From assembly GCA_030248195.1 (NCBI GenBank), contig JASAND010004299.1, forward strand, positions 1 to 64,000: DNA of 64,000 nucleotides, written 5' to 3'. The DNA is from Trissonchulus latispiculum. Lineage: Eukaryota; Nematoda; Enoplea; Enoplida; Ironidae. The translations under genes were made by a program, and so were the position numbers. The notes under the pieces are model-generated. The model did no database searches, was not told the origin of the DNA, and worked only from the letters and a program-made list of their open reading frames with translations. Shown here one piece after another: positions 12,668 to 26,039 of this stretch. Numbering within the stretch: position 1 is the stretch's first letter; the number at the start of each line of letters is the position of its first letter.

Positions 12668-12670
12668 TTA

Positions 12671-15600
12671 GACACAAGAGCAACTGTTATTGTTTAACTA
12701 CCCTCACGATCTGGAAGCACTGGCGTTACTATGAGCATGGGCTTGGACTGAGGCATTGGTTCAAAATTGAAATTTGGAAATGTGGTCAGATTTAGTATCA
12801 AATGAAAGTTCTCAAACTTCAAAAGAACGAATCGTAAACTTTCCAAAGGAAAACTAAAAAAGCCCACGCACATATCGAAGAAGGAACCAATCCTGAACTG
12901 TTGATAATTTACTTGAATCGATTGATTGATTGAATCCAAAGCCATCCTTGGCAGAAACTCATTTGTATGCCGCATATCCATGAATCTGCCGTTTTCAAGA
13001 TCCAGAAAGTATCAGGTTAGATCGTACACTTTACATCCATTGGTATTATGTCAGGAATGCTGATAGCTGGACAATGAATTTATTAGTCACTAACTACTTA
13101 ACAGGGCGGTCCCTTATCTTACGGCAGTTCCACAGTTCTTTAAAAGTGGGTTACTCGTCGTGAGGAAACTCGAACCTCTTATTTTTAAAATTTTAATCAA
13201 GAGCCTCCTGAGTACCGAAGTACAGAACGAACAGAGTCTATACAGAAAAACAACTCGCACATTTTCAAAATTGATTGGAGCTTTTCCAAAAGCCAAAGCT
13301 GGTATTTTTAATTCGTCCATTTTCATTTTCGATATTATCTACCTTAATTTAGGCCGGAATCTTGATTTATATCTTTCATTTTATCCTGCTCTTGGATTTA
13401 GACAGCGCTCAGCATAAAAAAAGGGGGTAGGTAGGAAAAAAAGGGAATTTATTAAGTAATTAAGTAATAACTGGTCTTTTCCGGAATAATTGATTAACTA
13501 ATTTAAGGAAAATTAATAGAACTCTGTTGCTGACTATAACGGGAATTTGATTAAGCGACAGGAAAATTTAACCTTTACCTTTGAGCAAAGCAATTTTACA
13601 GTCTATTGGAACATATACAAGATCGTACAAACGTTCAAGCTAATTCTTACTGATCAACAGTCGTAAATCTGCTCCAGTTGCTTCAGATAGTCCTTATTGT
13701 TTATGTGAAGTATCAGCATTACATTATCTAACATTGTATGTCCTTCCTAAATTATTAGACTGTTGCAAAAAATACTCCTAAGGATATCTACTTGGGAGGA
13801 GACTTAGGAGGATATGAGCTGTCTAGGATGGAATTAGGAGACCTCCTATACCTAGTTTCACATTATTCAGTTTTGTAGACTTCCGCCATCTTAGCCACTG
13901 TGGGGGCAGCATCGCTGGCCAGCCGTCTTGGCGCCCTGAGTTTGACGGAAAGAGCGGTAAATTAGTGCTGCTTGGAGGTCATATGTTGTATCCGTGACTC
14001 GACTGTCCGCATTTTGTCCACCTTATTGGGTCCCCTTATTGTAGTTGGATAAAATGCGACATAAAAGACCGCAAGGATCCCTAACGAGAATCTAAGTTAC
14101 TGGGCACCAAGACAAAAATTCGTCTCTGCCAATTCCTAAAGTAAAACCTGTGCCTATTTCTAAAATTTGGAATGACTGTTGTGATGTTGTCTATTCTTAA
14201 AACCCTGCGGCCCTATAATTATACTATCTTATCTAGTGGTTGAAAGGTTTTTGATCAAGTTGTCTCCTCTCGTCAACGTTCGATAACGAGCTGAGGAGTT
14301 TTAGAAACAGAATGTCAACCAGAATGCTAAATATCATCTTAATTTGTAGTATATGTATCTATATTAAACTAGATTATTTTTGATAAATATTACATTACAT
14401 CTTATTCATTTCTGCCTCCTTCCGTACTTTCCCTGAGCAAAAGATCATGTTTCGAAATGAAAAAAGTTCGAATTCTTAGTTGGAAATAAGAAAAAATACA
14501 ACTAATTAATTTTTTCCTCACAGCTTTTTCTGGTTTGATATACCTAATCTTCCTGTTTTGGCCAAGTCAGTCACTACTGAAAGTCAGAGAGGTCTCTTCG
14601 TCTATATACCCTTATTTCTTACCTTCTATATGTATTATATAGAATACTATGGGATATAATATATTATATGATATATGATATATAGACATAGACATTCTAG
14701 GTTCCCATTGTACGCTCTAATTGACTTCGAAGGATGACTTGGCCAAAAAAGGACGATCAAATTTTCATTTATCCGATATTTATCTACCTAACTAGGGTTT
14801 CTGAGCGCGTGAACTACTTGTGTTATTTATCGTTCCATTTTATTGGAAATTATGCCGTACTAGCTTTTTTCTCAGATTTCAAGCAGGTTTGGGCAAGATC
14901 ATATATATACTGGAATTTTTTACGTAGGTTTAGGCAAGGTCATAAACTGGAATTTTTTAGCTGGAGCTTAGGTACTTTTAATTGCTGTTCTCAGGTGAAA
15001 GATACTTTCGTTATCTCAAAGCGTCAGTTTTATGACCCCACTTCCAAACGCCGAGGTGTGATTGTTCAAATGGATTTGTTCATTTAATCCTTGGGCTAGA
15101 GCCGAAATGGTGACATTTTTCATTTTTTCATGACTGCGCCTAAGCTTGTCACTTCACACAGCCGTAGAGGCTACAACTGTTTATAGCTGTATAAATGTTA
15201 GAGATTCCTTAGGAGGTACATAACATAAAAGTGACAAATTTATTAGGTAAATCAAACAAACTAATTCTAAACAACTATTTAAAATAATTTTTAAGACTTA
15301 AACTCCTAAATGTAGGTTCGGCTATTTCTGATAGGCATGACGGGTAGAAAAAAATCCCACTAGTACATAAAATTCTGGAAATGTTTTTATGTTAGGTTAT
15401 AAGTTTTTCCAAATGTGGGTACTTTCTTTCTTCCCTATCTGCGGTTGCAGGTCATCCCTTTTCTTTCATTTGTTTATCTGCAATACTTTTTATCAATTGC
15501 CTTCAAGGTAGGCTGTGGTATGTAGGTTTTCGCCTTCTTAGTCGCTCGCTATTGACATCAGGGTGCCAGCCAACCACTGTTGGCTCTCTTTTCACTGCGA

Positions 15601-17276
15601 CAGAGGAAGATCTTGTACAAAAATTATTTTAATTGTTTTTATTGTTCACATATTTTAACATATTAACATATTTTTTACATTTAACTTCTAATACTATACT
15701 GATTGAGCTGCATATAAACTTAATTCACGATTATATGCATTACAGCTGAAAGGCTAAAAAAGTAAAAACTTGGTTTTTTCTGCGCTAGACAGACATTACG
15801 CAATAGGTGTCGTTAGTGCTGAGGTCAGAAACAATGCTTGACGTCAAAGTATGTTTAATACAACAGCGTACTATATTGTACTGTAAAGCGTGCTTTGATG
15901 TGTTTAGCAGATTTGGCTTAATAAAATTAGGCTTTACACAAGATGTCATTAATTAATGACCTATGCAGGAACATAAATCTCTATAAATTTACCTTAGGTT
16001 ATGTCTTGGATCTAAGACACTGTCTTGCACTTAATGAAGTTAGCCTGCTTGATTCTCTCATTTTTATTATGTTATTGCTCTATATTTGTTGTTGTTATTG
16101 TATGCTGCTGTTTATACAAAACTAGCATGTCACACAGCTTACATAATGTTTTATCATTGACAATGTTATCAAGACATTGATTGAAACATAGGGAACATAA
16201 AAAGAAATATGATTCTGAAATCGGATGCCTTTATAGATCTAAAGATTTAAAAGCAAGTTTTACTTAGTTCAAGCTCCATTTCTTGACGATCGCAGAGTTG
16301 AATTGCCTAATTAGTTCAACTTGAAATTTTTGGCTGTGACAATAATTTCAAACAAATTAAGGAAATTACCTAGAGATTTTATTTTTAAAATTTTTTCCAA
16401 AATTACCGTCTCGTTCAACTAAGTGTTGTAATCTGTTCCTTGGCCAATTCCCTGTTTAAAATTTACATGCTCTGTTAAAGAAATGTTTGATGGGAATTTA
16501 TCTTCATTTTGAATTAGCAAGGGTTTTTACCAATCCAATTGTTCCTCAGAATTGGTTTGAGAAAATCTCTATCATAGTGCCATATCATCAATTATAAATG
16601 TATTTATGCTAAAATCGTTCAAGGACTCTCATGGTCTTATCTGTTTTTAAACTCGGACTACTTTTCATTTGAACTCCTCCAAACGAAAAAGTATCAGAGC
16701 TTAATTTTAGGGGAGGAAAAAGAGGGAATGCTGGGCCTGGCTGGTTGGACGGGTCTCACGACCAAGTCTATTTCATTTAGGTAGAATACGCTATTTAAGA
16801 GTTTCATACATAGGCAAGGTATATGTTGGATGAATTCATTCTATAGTTGGTTTGGTAGGCTATATTTCCATTTTCATACTGATGGACTTCTTTGATTCTA
16901 TGAAATTTTTCCATTGAAATAGGTATAGAGGCGTTTAATGAAAAGTGTAATGTGTTAGCCGTTATTGCAGCCTTTTAGCCAAGATCTTTTCACAGCTAAC
17001 GTTACCGACGAACATTTATTCATAGGTAAAATTGGGTAAATATCACCCAAATGGATCTCCTCTCTCTAACTCCAGATTCTGCTTTCAGCTGAATAAAATT
17101 TGCTTCTATCCGAGTCTCTTTCACAAGTTTATGACAAATTGCCTTTATATCAATTGAAGTCACCAAGCTGTTTGTGGAGGAATACGCATGCTTTTGCAGT
17201 AGCAAAATGATCAAGATTTTGTGGTGAGTGAGAAAGTGAAATATAAGGTTCAGTTAAATATAATTTCTTTCGTTTA
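12671..17276. other. Gene-free stretch
   Basis: The longest frame (117 codons at 14,734) spans an imperfect 50-bp tandem repeat (gcaag.tcat...ctggaattttt) and has no recognisable domain, so I do not call it. At 14,620-14,690 there is a run of TATA/GATATA simple sequence. Nothing else is supported. Confidence 0.3.
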
Positions 17277-17605
17277 CAAGAGTAGGTACATAATGATAGA
17301 GTATGCTGCTAGCTAGGCAAGTTCTGTTATCAGAGCAAAAACTGTTCGCTAACGGCTGACCCCCATGCAGATTAGACCCATCACTTCTATGCTATGCTTG
17401 TGTTCTAAAGCTTGAAGCTGGCACAAAATTCGCGCGCACACTGCTTGTGTTTTTGAAGCGAGCGAGTGAGCGTACCCCCGTTTCGACCAGGTACTAATTT
17501 GCTGGTGGGAAAGTCCCAGCCGTTAGCGAACAGATCATATATAATTTTTGTTCCGATAACAGACAGCATGGCCAATGACATACTCTTATCATTATCAGCT
17601 CTTAG
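17277..17605. mobile_element. Palindromic MITE, CAAGAGTAC family, copy 2
   Basis: It begins caagagtag. The left arm reads through gttctgttatcag and gttcgctaacggctg; the right arm (17,515-17,605) carries their complements and ends in ctcttag. Ends are more diverged than in copy 1 and no clear target duplication is seen. Confidence 0.6.
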
Positions 17606-17624
17606 CCCAACCAATTAGAAACAA

Positions 17625-17776
17625 CAAGAGTACATATAAGAGTGTGCCACTAGGCACAATGTTATACACCCTCGTTTCGAACAGGTACTGATTTGCGGGG
17701 GGGGGGGGGTTAACGAGTAGAGCATGGCTTTTGCTCTTATAACATAGAGTACACACTCATATATTATGTACTCTTA
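17625..17776. mobile_element. Short CAAGAGTAC-family element, copy 3
   Basis: The element is about 152 bp, starting caagagtacat and ending atgtactctta, with a run of G (17,697-17,710) inside. It is a shortened member of the palindromic family, 20 bases after copy 2. Confidence 0.55.
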
Positions 17777-20229
17777 TTAACACTCGTACAATGGTCAAGA
17801 AATTTGTATTTGCCGCATTACAGTAAATGTAAAGGATCGAAAATCGATGTGATCGCAAATTATATATGCCTGAGCGAAAACTTTTCTTGTGAGCTGAAAT
17901 TAGACAATATTTTTTCTTTTTCGATGCAAAATTAAATTGCAGCAACGTACGGATTAAGCTAACCTGTAATAGTACGTATAGGTAGGTATCTCATACTCAC
18001 TCGAATTTATAGTGTTCAAGTGGAACCTGAATATTCCCTAGTGTGAAGTGTTTACTGGTTTTCATATGCAAAGTGAACATTTTCTAACTTAGCACAAAGC
18101 CAACTAAAGTAAACTCCTAAACCAATGAAAAAGCGAGCGACCAACTCTTTTGCTCTAATTTTTCAAGACACATACAACTCCTGTCCTGTTCTCCCGAAAT
18201 CTCTACCCCCTATGTATTTTACAATTTAATTTAAGCCTCTTAATCTAAACGTAGTCTATCCCTAAATTTTGGAAGAGATAATTACGGCACCCAAGGCAAA
18301 AAAGTGGCTGGTTTTCTCAATTTTTGGCCATTTCAATGGGCCCTATATATGTGACAAGAGTTGGGACGTTGATTGCTTCAAAGAAAAGCCAGAAAGTTTT
18401 CTTCCCACACAAGGACCAGTAATACGCTTATCATCAAATTTTAACAGTACTGTCTGAGGTCTCCATCCCGCTCTAACTCTTTCTTCCTACTATTCTTGTC
18501 AGTCAAGTTCTCTATTTTAGTAAGTATACCTAAACTTGCTTCAGGGTTTTGGAACAAACTTTCTCATAGTCCCATGCTTTTCATCGGTTCTTGCGGCAAG
18601 GTTGCATTTGCCTTCTTGTATCCTATAAAAAGCCAAACTGGCAAAGTACATAAACTAACCAGAAAACGACCAAATGCTAATCACTAATCAGTATCTGCAT
18701 CTGCATGGTCTAACAAATCCCTTTGTAATTTTCTCTTTGCCTTGACTGCAAGTATTACGAAATAACTGTATTCAAATGTATGTCATTAATAGGGTTATTG
18801 TGGCACGACCTGTGTTACCTGCTATCATTTGTCAATTCAATTTACAAGCCATTAAAAAGTAGCTAATTTTGTTAAATCAATCCGTATCGAATGAATCATG
18901 CAACTCAAAAATATGAAGAACGATGCTTGGAGCAGGTCGTTTGTTATTACTGGAGAATCTACTGCAAAAATGATTTTGTATGAAGTTGACGTTTATTTAA
19001 GTATAGCTACTGAAATTTAAAATTTCTGTTTACGATTTATAATTTCTATCATATATGTAGATCTCCAAGGAGTCAGCCCTGGTAGGACGTTTTGTCTTTT
19101 CACCCTTAAGTTACTCCTTTCTTTCTTTCATCACTGCTCGTGAATGACTAACTTATGTTATCCGAGGGCAGTCATCCGTTATTAAGTTTTGGGATGATTT
19201 TGCACTACCACTGCTATGCTTCTATAAGATTCCTATTAAGCTATTCAAGCCTTACTAACGAGTAGCCTTTCCGTTTTGTTGCCCTACCACTAATAATCAA
19301 CTACTAGGAATGCATCCCCTTTGATTTCACCATTTACGTAAACCACACAAACCAATTCAACTTCTGTCTAAATTTGGTTTTCTTGTGTGTAAGTTTTATA
19401 CTCGTAGGCGTAAGCTTGGCTTGAATTTAGTCTCCGAACGGTATGGTATGATCAATTTTTAAACACTGGCTTTCTAACTTTTCAGAAGTTGCTGGTTCGG
19501 CTTCGTGCATTTGCCTAAATATTTAAAATTGCAAATATTTAAATGCAAATATTTATAGCTGCAATTTTATATCGAAAACTTGGTGAAAGCAATAAACACG
19601 ACACGACACACGACATGTGTTGTGTGCACTGGTCACTCGGTCAAAATAGTCTTATTTTTGATTCCGTTTTTCGGCCGCTATTCGAAAACTCATATTGCAA
19701 GAATTTTCCTGAATTTCGCCTAGTTGTGGGTAAAGTATGTTACTAATGTAATTAATGTACTATGTACTATTGTTAATTATCATACAGGAAAAAGAGTCCA
19801 CTGCTATGTTCCAGAAATAATATTTTTCCACATTAGCATAACCTGAACAAAAGGTGAAACTCAATATTCTAAATATAAAACAATTCGATAGTTATTTTCG
19901 AAATTTCAATTAGTGTTTACAATGTTGAGCTCCGCTTTCGTTCAAGAAAAAACATGCGCCCGACTTAACATTTTCATCAATCGAACTTCATATAAACAAC
20001 TGTAATGAAGTGAGCAAGATCAAAACTCTGATCTGTTCCAAATTCTAAATACTCTAAACTCCTCTTCTTTACACGGAAGGTCAGCACGTCTGTTCGCAAT
20101 GAAGCAGACTTAAGCACCAGATCTCTGAAAGGTGGTGTTCCAGAATCAGAGATTCTCTGCGGCCAACCTTGGTAGGGGTCTTTGTCGGTGAGTTCGTTTG
20201 AGGCTCCTGAGTTGATTCTCCAGTCGGAC
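17777..20229. other. No supported gene
   Basis: Only short frames without family motifs occur. The stretch ends where the repeat- and hairpin-rich block begins. Confidence 0.3.
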
Positions 20230-20310
20230 AGCAAGAGGGGTCAGCACTTGCTTCCTTGATGACCTCTCCAAATGTATAGCAAGCGGGGTCAGCACTTGCT
20301 TTCTTGATGA
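20230..20310. repeat. Two-copy tandem repeat
   Basis: Two imperfect units (agcaagaggggtcagcacttgc and agcaagcggggtcagcacttgc, each followed by ttyttgatga) lie about 47 bases apart. Confidence 0.55.
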
Positions 20311-20374
20311 GCACTGGATTTGGTTGAGTTCTTCCTCACTGGATCTTCGGTTCTTTCTTGTGTCGAGTAGTTGC

Positions 20375-20489
20375 ACGGTAAACGCACCGTATGAGTAGGC
20401 TAACGCGCCTTTGTTTGCTTGTAATAAGATTAGACGGTAAACGCACCGTAGTTGAAGGCTAACGCGCCTTTATTGCTTGTAATAAGGCT
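20375..20489. repeat. 59-bp tandem repeat, two copies
   Basis: Units begin at 20375 and 20434. Each carries acggtaaacgcaccgt (itself a short hairpin, ACGGT/ACCGT), ggctaacgcgcctttg and cttgtaataag. Confidence 0.65.
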
Positions 20490-22895
20490 CGGTAACTAAC
20501 ACACTGATTATTTAATGAGAAACACTACAATTGCAGGTTGTACAATTCTGTGCGTTCAAACTAACAATTATGACAATGCTAACGGTTAGGTTACAGTACA
20601 GTAAGATACAGTACAAAGGTTACTGTACCAGAGTTGCCAGTTACTTTCCCTTCCTAGGTTACTAATTAATATTATTCCAATTTGGAATAATATTACAAAC
20701 TCTGATTAAGTTGACGGGACAAGGTCGACACTCTTAACGCCTTTTACACCCTTTCACTCTACTAACTCTTTCTAACTCAATTTCCCTATATGCTGTGTGT
20801 TGCCCTATATGCTCGTGCTTTGTTACTCTTTATACGTCCCCTTACAATAGGACTGTCAAACTAATATCACAATAAACTAAGTTACTATCTGTTAACCTAG
20901 GTACGGTCTTTGGGTGAGCCCCTGAAAGTCGGACACCGCTTTCGCTCCGACACTCAGTTCAGGGATGCTATGTGGGATAGAATTTGAGGATGAGCGAAAC
21001 TGTTGGGGGTTTGGTAGTCCTTCCTTACTTATCGCTAACTAATGAAAAATTAGTACAGTTATACAAAGTTCCAGAACTGGTGCTTCTTCGGTTTCTTCTG
21101 CTCTCAAGATACAAGAAACTTCTGGCTGCTACCTAAGCTCAAGCCAGAGACAGGGGGGGGGGGACTGAGCCCCGGAGGCGAGAAGGTTGAACTGGATGAG
21201 GTTGTACATTTTTTTTGCAAAGAAGTACCGAATGATTTTTAGATGTCAAAGTCCACTTTACGGTTTGCCCAAGTGATGTCAAGCGCCGGCTGGATTCGTC
21301 TCTGATCTCGACCTTAGTTATGCTCTAAGTCCACAAGGTACCTACAGTGATTCGGCTCCACAATAGTCTGTCTGATACTCCAAATCTGGGATCTCCTCCG
21401 GATCCAATAATCAACCCAAAATACTGATTCTGACCAAAGTTACTGGATTAAGCACTTCCACTGACTGATCCAAGTCTGACTAGCTCACTGGCTCTGATTC
21501 CGAACTAGAGACGATCCGCGCACCTGAATCAAATGGGTTAAAACCCATTAATACAAGGTCACGGTGCGGGAATCGAACCCAGCAACCATTACTCGTTCTT
21601 TAGCTTTCCTGGCCCAAAATGTGCATTTTGGGCCCTAGTTGAACTTGTGAAATGACGAAATGACACAAAACCCTTGGCTATTGCCTTCTTGACAAAACTA
21701 GCTGTTCATTGTAAATTCTTGTTGTAAAACAGGCCTTTCTCGGCCCTTTTAGGTTACAACTTGGTGACTTTGATTAAACTTGAAGTAATTCTTTGCGCAG
21801 ACAAAACGATTCGCAATGTTCTCACGTCTGGACCCAAATTAGGTCGTAATGACTTGCAATTAGACGAAACAACTCTTAAAAACGTATAAACTTCGCTATT
21901 CGTACATTATTTGAAAACCTTGCTAGTTTCTATCTTTTGTCTTGCACAAACCGGGCCGCCTGGCCCGTCTTAGATTAATACAAACCGATTCTGATAGAAA
22001 CTCACAGGTTAGCTTGAATAGATTAAGTGACTGAACAAAACTTGCATTTCTGGCCTAGTTCTGGCCCAATTTTGTTGATTTGCCACGGGAAACAGGCTTG
22101 TTTCCCGTGGCCCACTGCTAATCTTAAACGTATACAAAACTTGATATTTTTACATAAATTTCTAATGTTGGAAGATGGTCAGATATTTATTGTTTACTAC
22201 AATTAACCTAGCTACTGCCTACTTACCTATGTATATTAAACTACTAAGACCTACGTAATACTAACTTAAGAATTAATACTGCTGTTTATTTGATTAAACG
22301 TTCTATGACTAATCAGTTTTCCTACCTATGTTGATAAAATTAAATTAATAGGCTGCTTTGTGGGTGAGTTTTTGCACTTAATTAGTATTAACTGTTTTCT
22401 TACCAAAATGCAAAAACTCACTCACTCACTGTCTCAGCAGCCATTTTACGCAGTCCCTACTTACCGACCTACCGAACTGCGTCTACTTCTAAATCTACCT
22501 GCCCCTTATCCTAGTGCCCTAACAGGGGACGTGCCGAACCGCTATTCGATCCGGTGCTGGCAACCCCAGCAGCCAGCCGAGTGACAGTCGCGCGTACTAC
22601 CACCCTTTCACACGAGCACATAATTGCATTCGTGCAAAACTGGCATATAAATTAACAAAATTTCGATGAACACGGATTTAAGTAAAAGTTATATATTTTT
22701 GTAGAGCTTGATAAACTGAGCATTTTTTGTGCTTACAGCACCAAAAAATGTTAAGTAATTAGTGAGAAAAACATCATTAAAGTTTGTTTCTACATATGCA
22801 TAATTAACACATATAATGTACTAATTGGACTGCACACGTGCTAATTTGCAACATTGCTTTCTTATATAGGCTAGCTTGAACTCGTTCTAATTGTA

Positions 22896-22967
22896 ACCCG
22901 TTCGCTCAATGGAAGAGCACTGGACCTATTAATCCAGAGAACCTGAGTTCGAACCTCAGTACGGGTC
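22896..22967 (+). tRNA. tRNA-like sequence, anticodon uncertain
   Basis: A cloverleaf can be drawn. The acceptor acccgt pairs with acgggt; the D arm is ctc/gag around aatggaa; the anticodon stem is ctgga/tccag; the T arm is ctgag/ctcag around ttcgaac. A T-rich tract with TTTT follows from 22,975, suitable as a polymerase III terminator. The anticodon loop has 8 rather than 7 bases (cctattaa), so the anticodon is ambiguous (ATT if the first base is ignored) and the gene may be a pseudogene or a SINE head. It lies between hairpins of the 20.7-26.0 kb block. Confidence 0.45.
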
Positions 22968-23157
22968 TACTTCTTTTCTTTTAGTTTAGTCTGTCTTTTG
23001 GCCTTTGACATGGGAAGTTGAGTGTTACGGTAACGACCGTGAGCCCATGATGAGTTTTAGGCCAAGACTATTGATATCCCTATCCTAACTAGACTTAACT
23101 ATTTCCCCAATTATTAAGAATGCCAGCTAATTAATATAACAGGACTGCAACTATTTT

Positions 23158-23275
23158 CTTACCTAGAACTGATTTAAACTGCCAGTCCGCTAATCGGACA
23201 TTTGTTATAAGGCTTTACCTAGAACTAACTAAACTACCAGTCCGCTAATCGGACATTTGTTGTGAGACTCTTACT
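23158..23275. repeat. 55-bp tandem duplication
   Basis: Two units each carry acctagaact and agtccgctaatcggacattt; the second forms a GTCCG/CGGAC hairpin in both copies. Confidence 0.6.
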
Positions 23276-24467
23276 AGTGACAGATTTCTACCTATTTCAT
23301 ACATTATCTACCTGTCCAATCTGGTTAGTGTTGGATTTCATGGTTGCGGCTCATCCGTCCCCTAATAGCAGGGCGACCTACACGGATGACCGGAAATACG
23401 ACAGACCTGCAAACCTAATAGGGGTCCCCGTGACCCTAGGCTGCAGAGTTTGCCCTAACCGTCAAACAGAACAACATTAGACAGAATTTCACATTGCATT
23501 TACTCCGAAACTGGCAATTTTACATCAAGCACGCGTCTAAGATTTAACTGAAATAAATCCCCTAATTAGTTGCGAATAGGGGCCAAATTGCTACTCAATT
23601 TGGCCCAGTTCCCGCCTAATAACTGAGCAATTACACATTCACTCTGGCATTTCCAAGACCCTTATCAAACAAAGGGAGTTTACATGGTAAGCCCTCAATC
23701 ACACTCACAGTCACACAATTTTGGTTCAGAATTCACGCCTTAAAAAGGGGCTAAACTTGGAACCTCATAATCCATAAGGAATTTACCCAAGAAGCCGACT
23801 ACGTAAATTTAGGGTTCACATTTACACAGTTACGAGCACAATCACACCAACAGTTACATAATCAGCAGAATAATATAATACAAATCCTAACACTCTCCTA
23901 CCTAAATCTACCTACTCTACCTATTCTTTGTATGCACATTTTGTTGTATTTTGTGGCATCAACGGGTCTCCGTCTGGAGCCCTGATTTTGTAGGTTTGAA
24001 CTTTAACCGAGACTGGAATTTTGAAACTTTGGAAGTTTGTTGGAAAGCAAAACGAGTAATAATTGCTCGGCAATTATTACTAAACAACACAATCATTTCC
24101 GCTAAGGACAGCTTGATTAAGTTAGGCCGGCCATTAAGTTAAGCCGGCCATTCCCCTCGAAAAGGCTAAATAATTAACGATTAAAGCAACTTCTGAGTTT
24201 TAAGTCCTATTACTTTTAGGTAGCCGACCTACACAAATAGCATAACACGATTACAAACAATAATTTTAACTTCAGTAGTGCCTAGTTGTACGAATATGGC
24301 CGGCAATTCCTAATTGCCGGCTGTGGGGAGAATTATTCCCTAGACTTAACTCAATTCAGAACACGAGGTCGTAACCAAGGGACCTCCTATCTCAACTCAA
24401 GGGTGGGTCCCCACTCAAAATCCCTTCATTATTAAACAGCCCCAAAAAATGTGAAAAAGGAAAACGA

Positions 24468-24600
24468 CTGGCCACGAGGGCTTGCTGAGTGAAAAATGTA
24501 AAAACTGGCCACGAGGGCTCGCTGAACAAGAATGAAAAACTGGCCACGAGGGCTCGCTGGATAAAAACAGAACAAAAATACTGGCCACGAGGGCTCGCTA
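24468..24600. repeat. Four-copy minisatellite
   Basis: The core actggccacgagggctcgct occurs four times with 16-22 bases of A-rich spacer. The first copy has ttgct instead of tcgct. Confidence 0.7.
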
Positions 24601-26039
24601 ATTTTGAGTTAATGATGAGCCAAAAAGGGGCTATATTTTGATTAAAAATTAAAGGCCCGAAGGCCGAAAAACAAGGGTAAAAATAGGCCGAAAGGGCCTT
24701 CTAAAACCTGAAAAAAGGTGTGTTTTCTGTGTGAATCTGGCCGAGCATAATGCGCTCATATGGCCCTAGATCGTGCGTGTCTTTGCTTCGTGTTGGCTCA
24801 ATTCCTCTCCTCTGACCTGTGTGGGCCAGAGGAGGTCCTAACTCATGATCCTATAGGGGGGGGGGGGGGTGAAAAGTGCGTTGGGGGTTCTCCGGCCAAA
24901 ACGCTGGCACACCAGGAGACGCACTAGAGAAGGGGGGATACACGGCCGCTCTCGGCCGGAGCTGAAGCAAAGACTGACTGGAAATTTTGAATTTCCAGTC
25001 AGTCGACCTCACGCCTGTTGGCGGTTTCTTTGAGGTGGACGGGATTTTCAGACTCTTCTGGAAATCCCCTTTGTGGGTGCAGACCCGACGTGGACTGTTT
25101 GCACGCCTGGCCCACCGGAATAGAGATTTATGGGGGGTCTAGAATTATGACCCCTTTGTGTGCGAAATTTCCAGAGCTGAATCTCTAGAAACTTTCCAGA
25201 CTTTTTGGTTAACACATAAAGGTAACCAAAGGGGAAAGTTTCTGATAAAAAATGTAAATTTTCATGAAAAGAAGAACGAAACAGTGCAGAATAATGGCCT
25301 CTCAGGGCCCAATATGAAAAAATGAATCTTAAGTGTTGCTGTTACTGTAAACTTTTATAAAATTTGTATTTTATATTTTTCAGGCGCTCCCTTATTCACT
25401 GGCCCCTTTCTCTTCCTTTTAGTCATGATTTTTCGGCCAGGAACAAGGGAGGCCGCCTTGTTAATCCCAGCGACAATTGCTCTCCCTCACTAGCGCTGGA
25501 AGTTCCTACCGTAAGGAACAGGAGGGCAATTGTCGCGCAAAAGTTGTGCATACAAAGAGTTACGTATTTTTCTAGCTAACAAAAATTATATATTGATAAT
25601 CCACGTATGTAACTACCTAAGGTTACTTATTTTCTTTTTATTTAAACAATTTGGGAGAGGGTTACGCCCCCTCCGAACCTATTGTTACCTATGAAGTACA
25701 CACTAAGTCTTCTTCTGCAAGGCAAGTCTTCGCTGGGAGAGGGCCAACAGAAGCCCAAGAATGGATAGGGGGATGAATGAAAACATGAATGGGCGTAACA
25801 ACAAGTGTTTGTTATGCCCACTTAAGGGGTTTACGTAAGGTTAAAATTAAAGAATTAAATTTTAAAGTTACAAAACTATTTTAACCTATATCTTTCGCAA
25901 TATTGGGAGTTAAAAGACCGGGTTTGGCTTTTTAGAACCAGAAAGAAATTACCTTTCAGATAAACCTAAGTTATATTTTCACTTAAAATTGTCAAAATTC
26001 ATCAATTATTGCCTAATTAACACTAATTAGGCCTAACTA

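Larger units (their letters stand above)
20668..26032. repeat. Cluster of short perfect hairpins in gene-free DNA
   Basis: At least eleven near-perfect stem-loops lie here: 20668-20694 (13-bp stem, 1-base loop), 21611-21634 (10-11 bp), 21952-21967 (6 bp), 22082-22111 (13 bp), 22364-22421 (13 bp, 32-base loop), 23185-23199 and 23240-23254 (5 bp each), 23580-23606 (11 bp), 24055-24081 (12 bp), 24299-24321 (10 bp), 24972-25004 (15 bp), 25470-25536 (16 bp with one G-U, and an inner hairpin) and 26011-26032 (9 bp). Loops are mostly 1-5 bases. The block has no ORF above about 75 codons with any recognisable content, and stands out from neighbouring DNA. I do not know what it is. Confidence 0.6.

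Noticed and set aside
14734..15087. 117-codon plus-strand frame
   Set aside because: It includes an imperfect tandem repeat, lacks any domain and has no splice or poly(A) context.
21556..21600. Minus-strand B-box-like sequence (gggttcgattccc)
   Set aside because: Only a T-arm remnant is visible; flanking sequence does not fold into a tRNA, so it may be a SINE scrap or chance.
24468..24600. Possible CRISPR-like array
   Set aside because: There are only four copies with A-rich, short, irregular spacers in an animal genome; it is a minisatellite.
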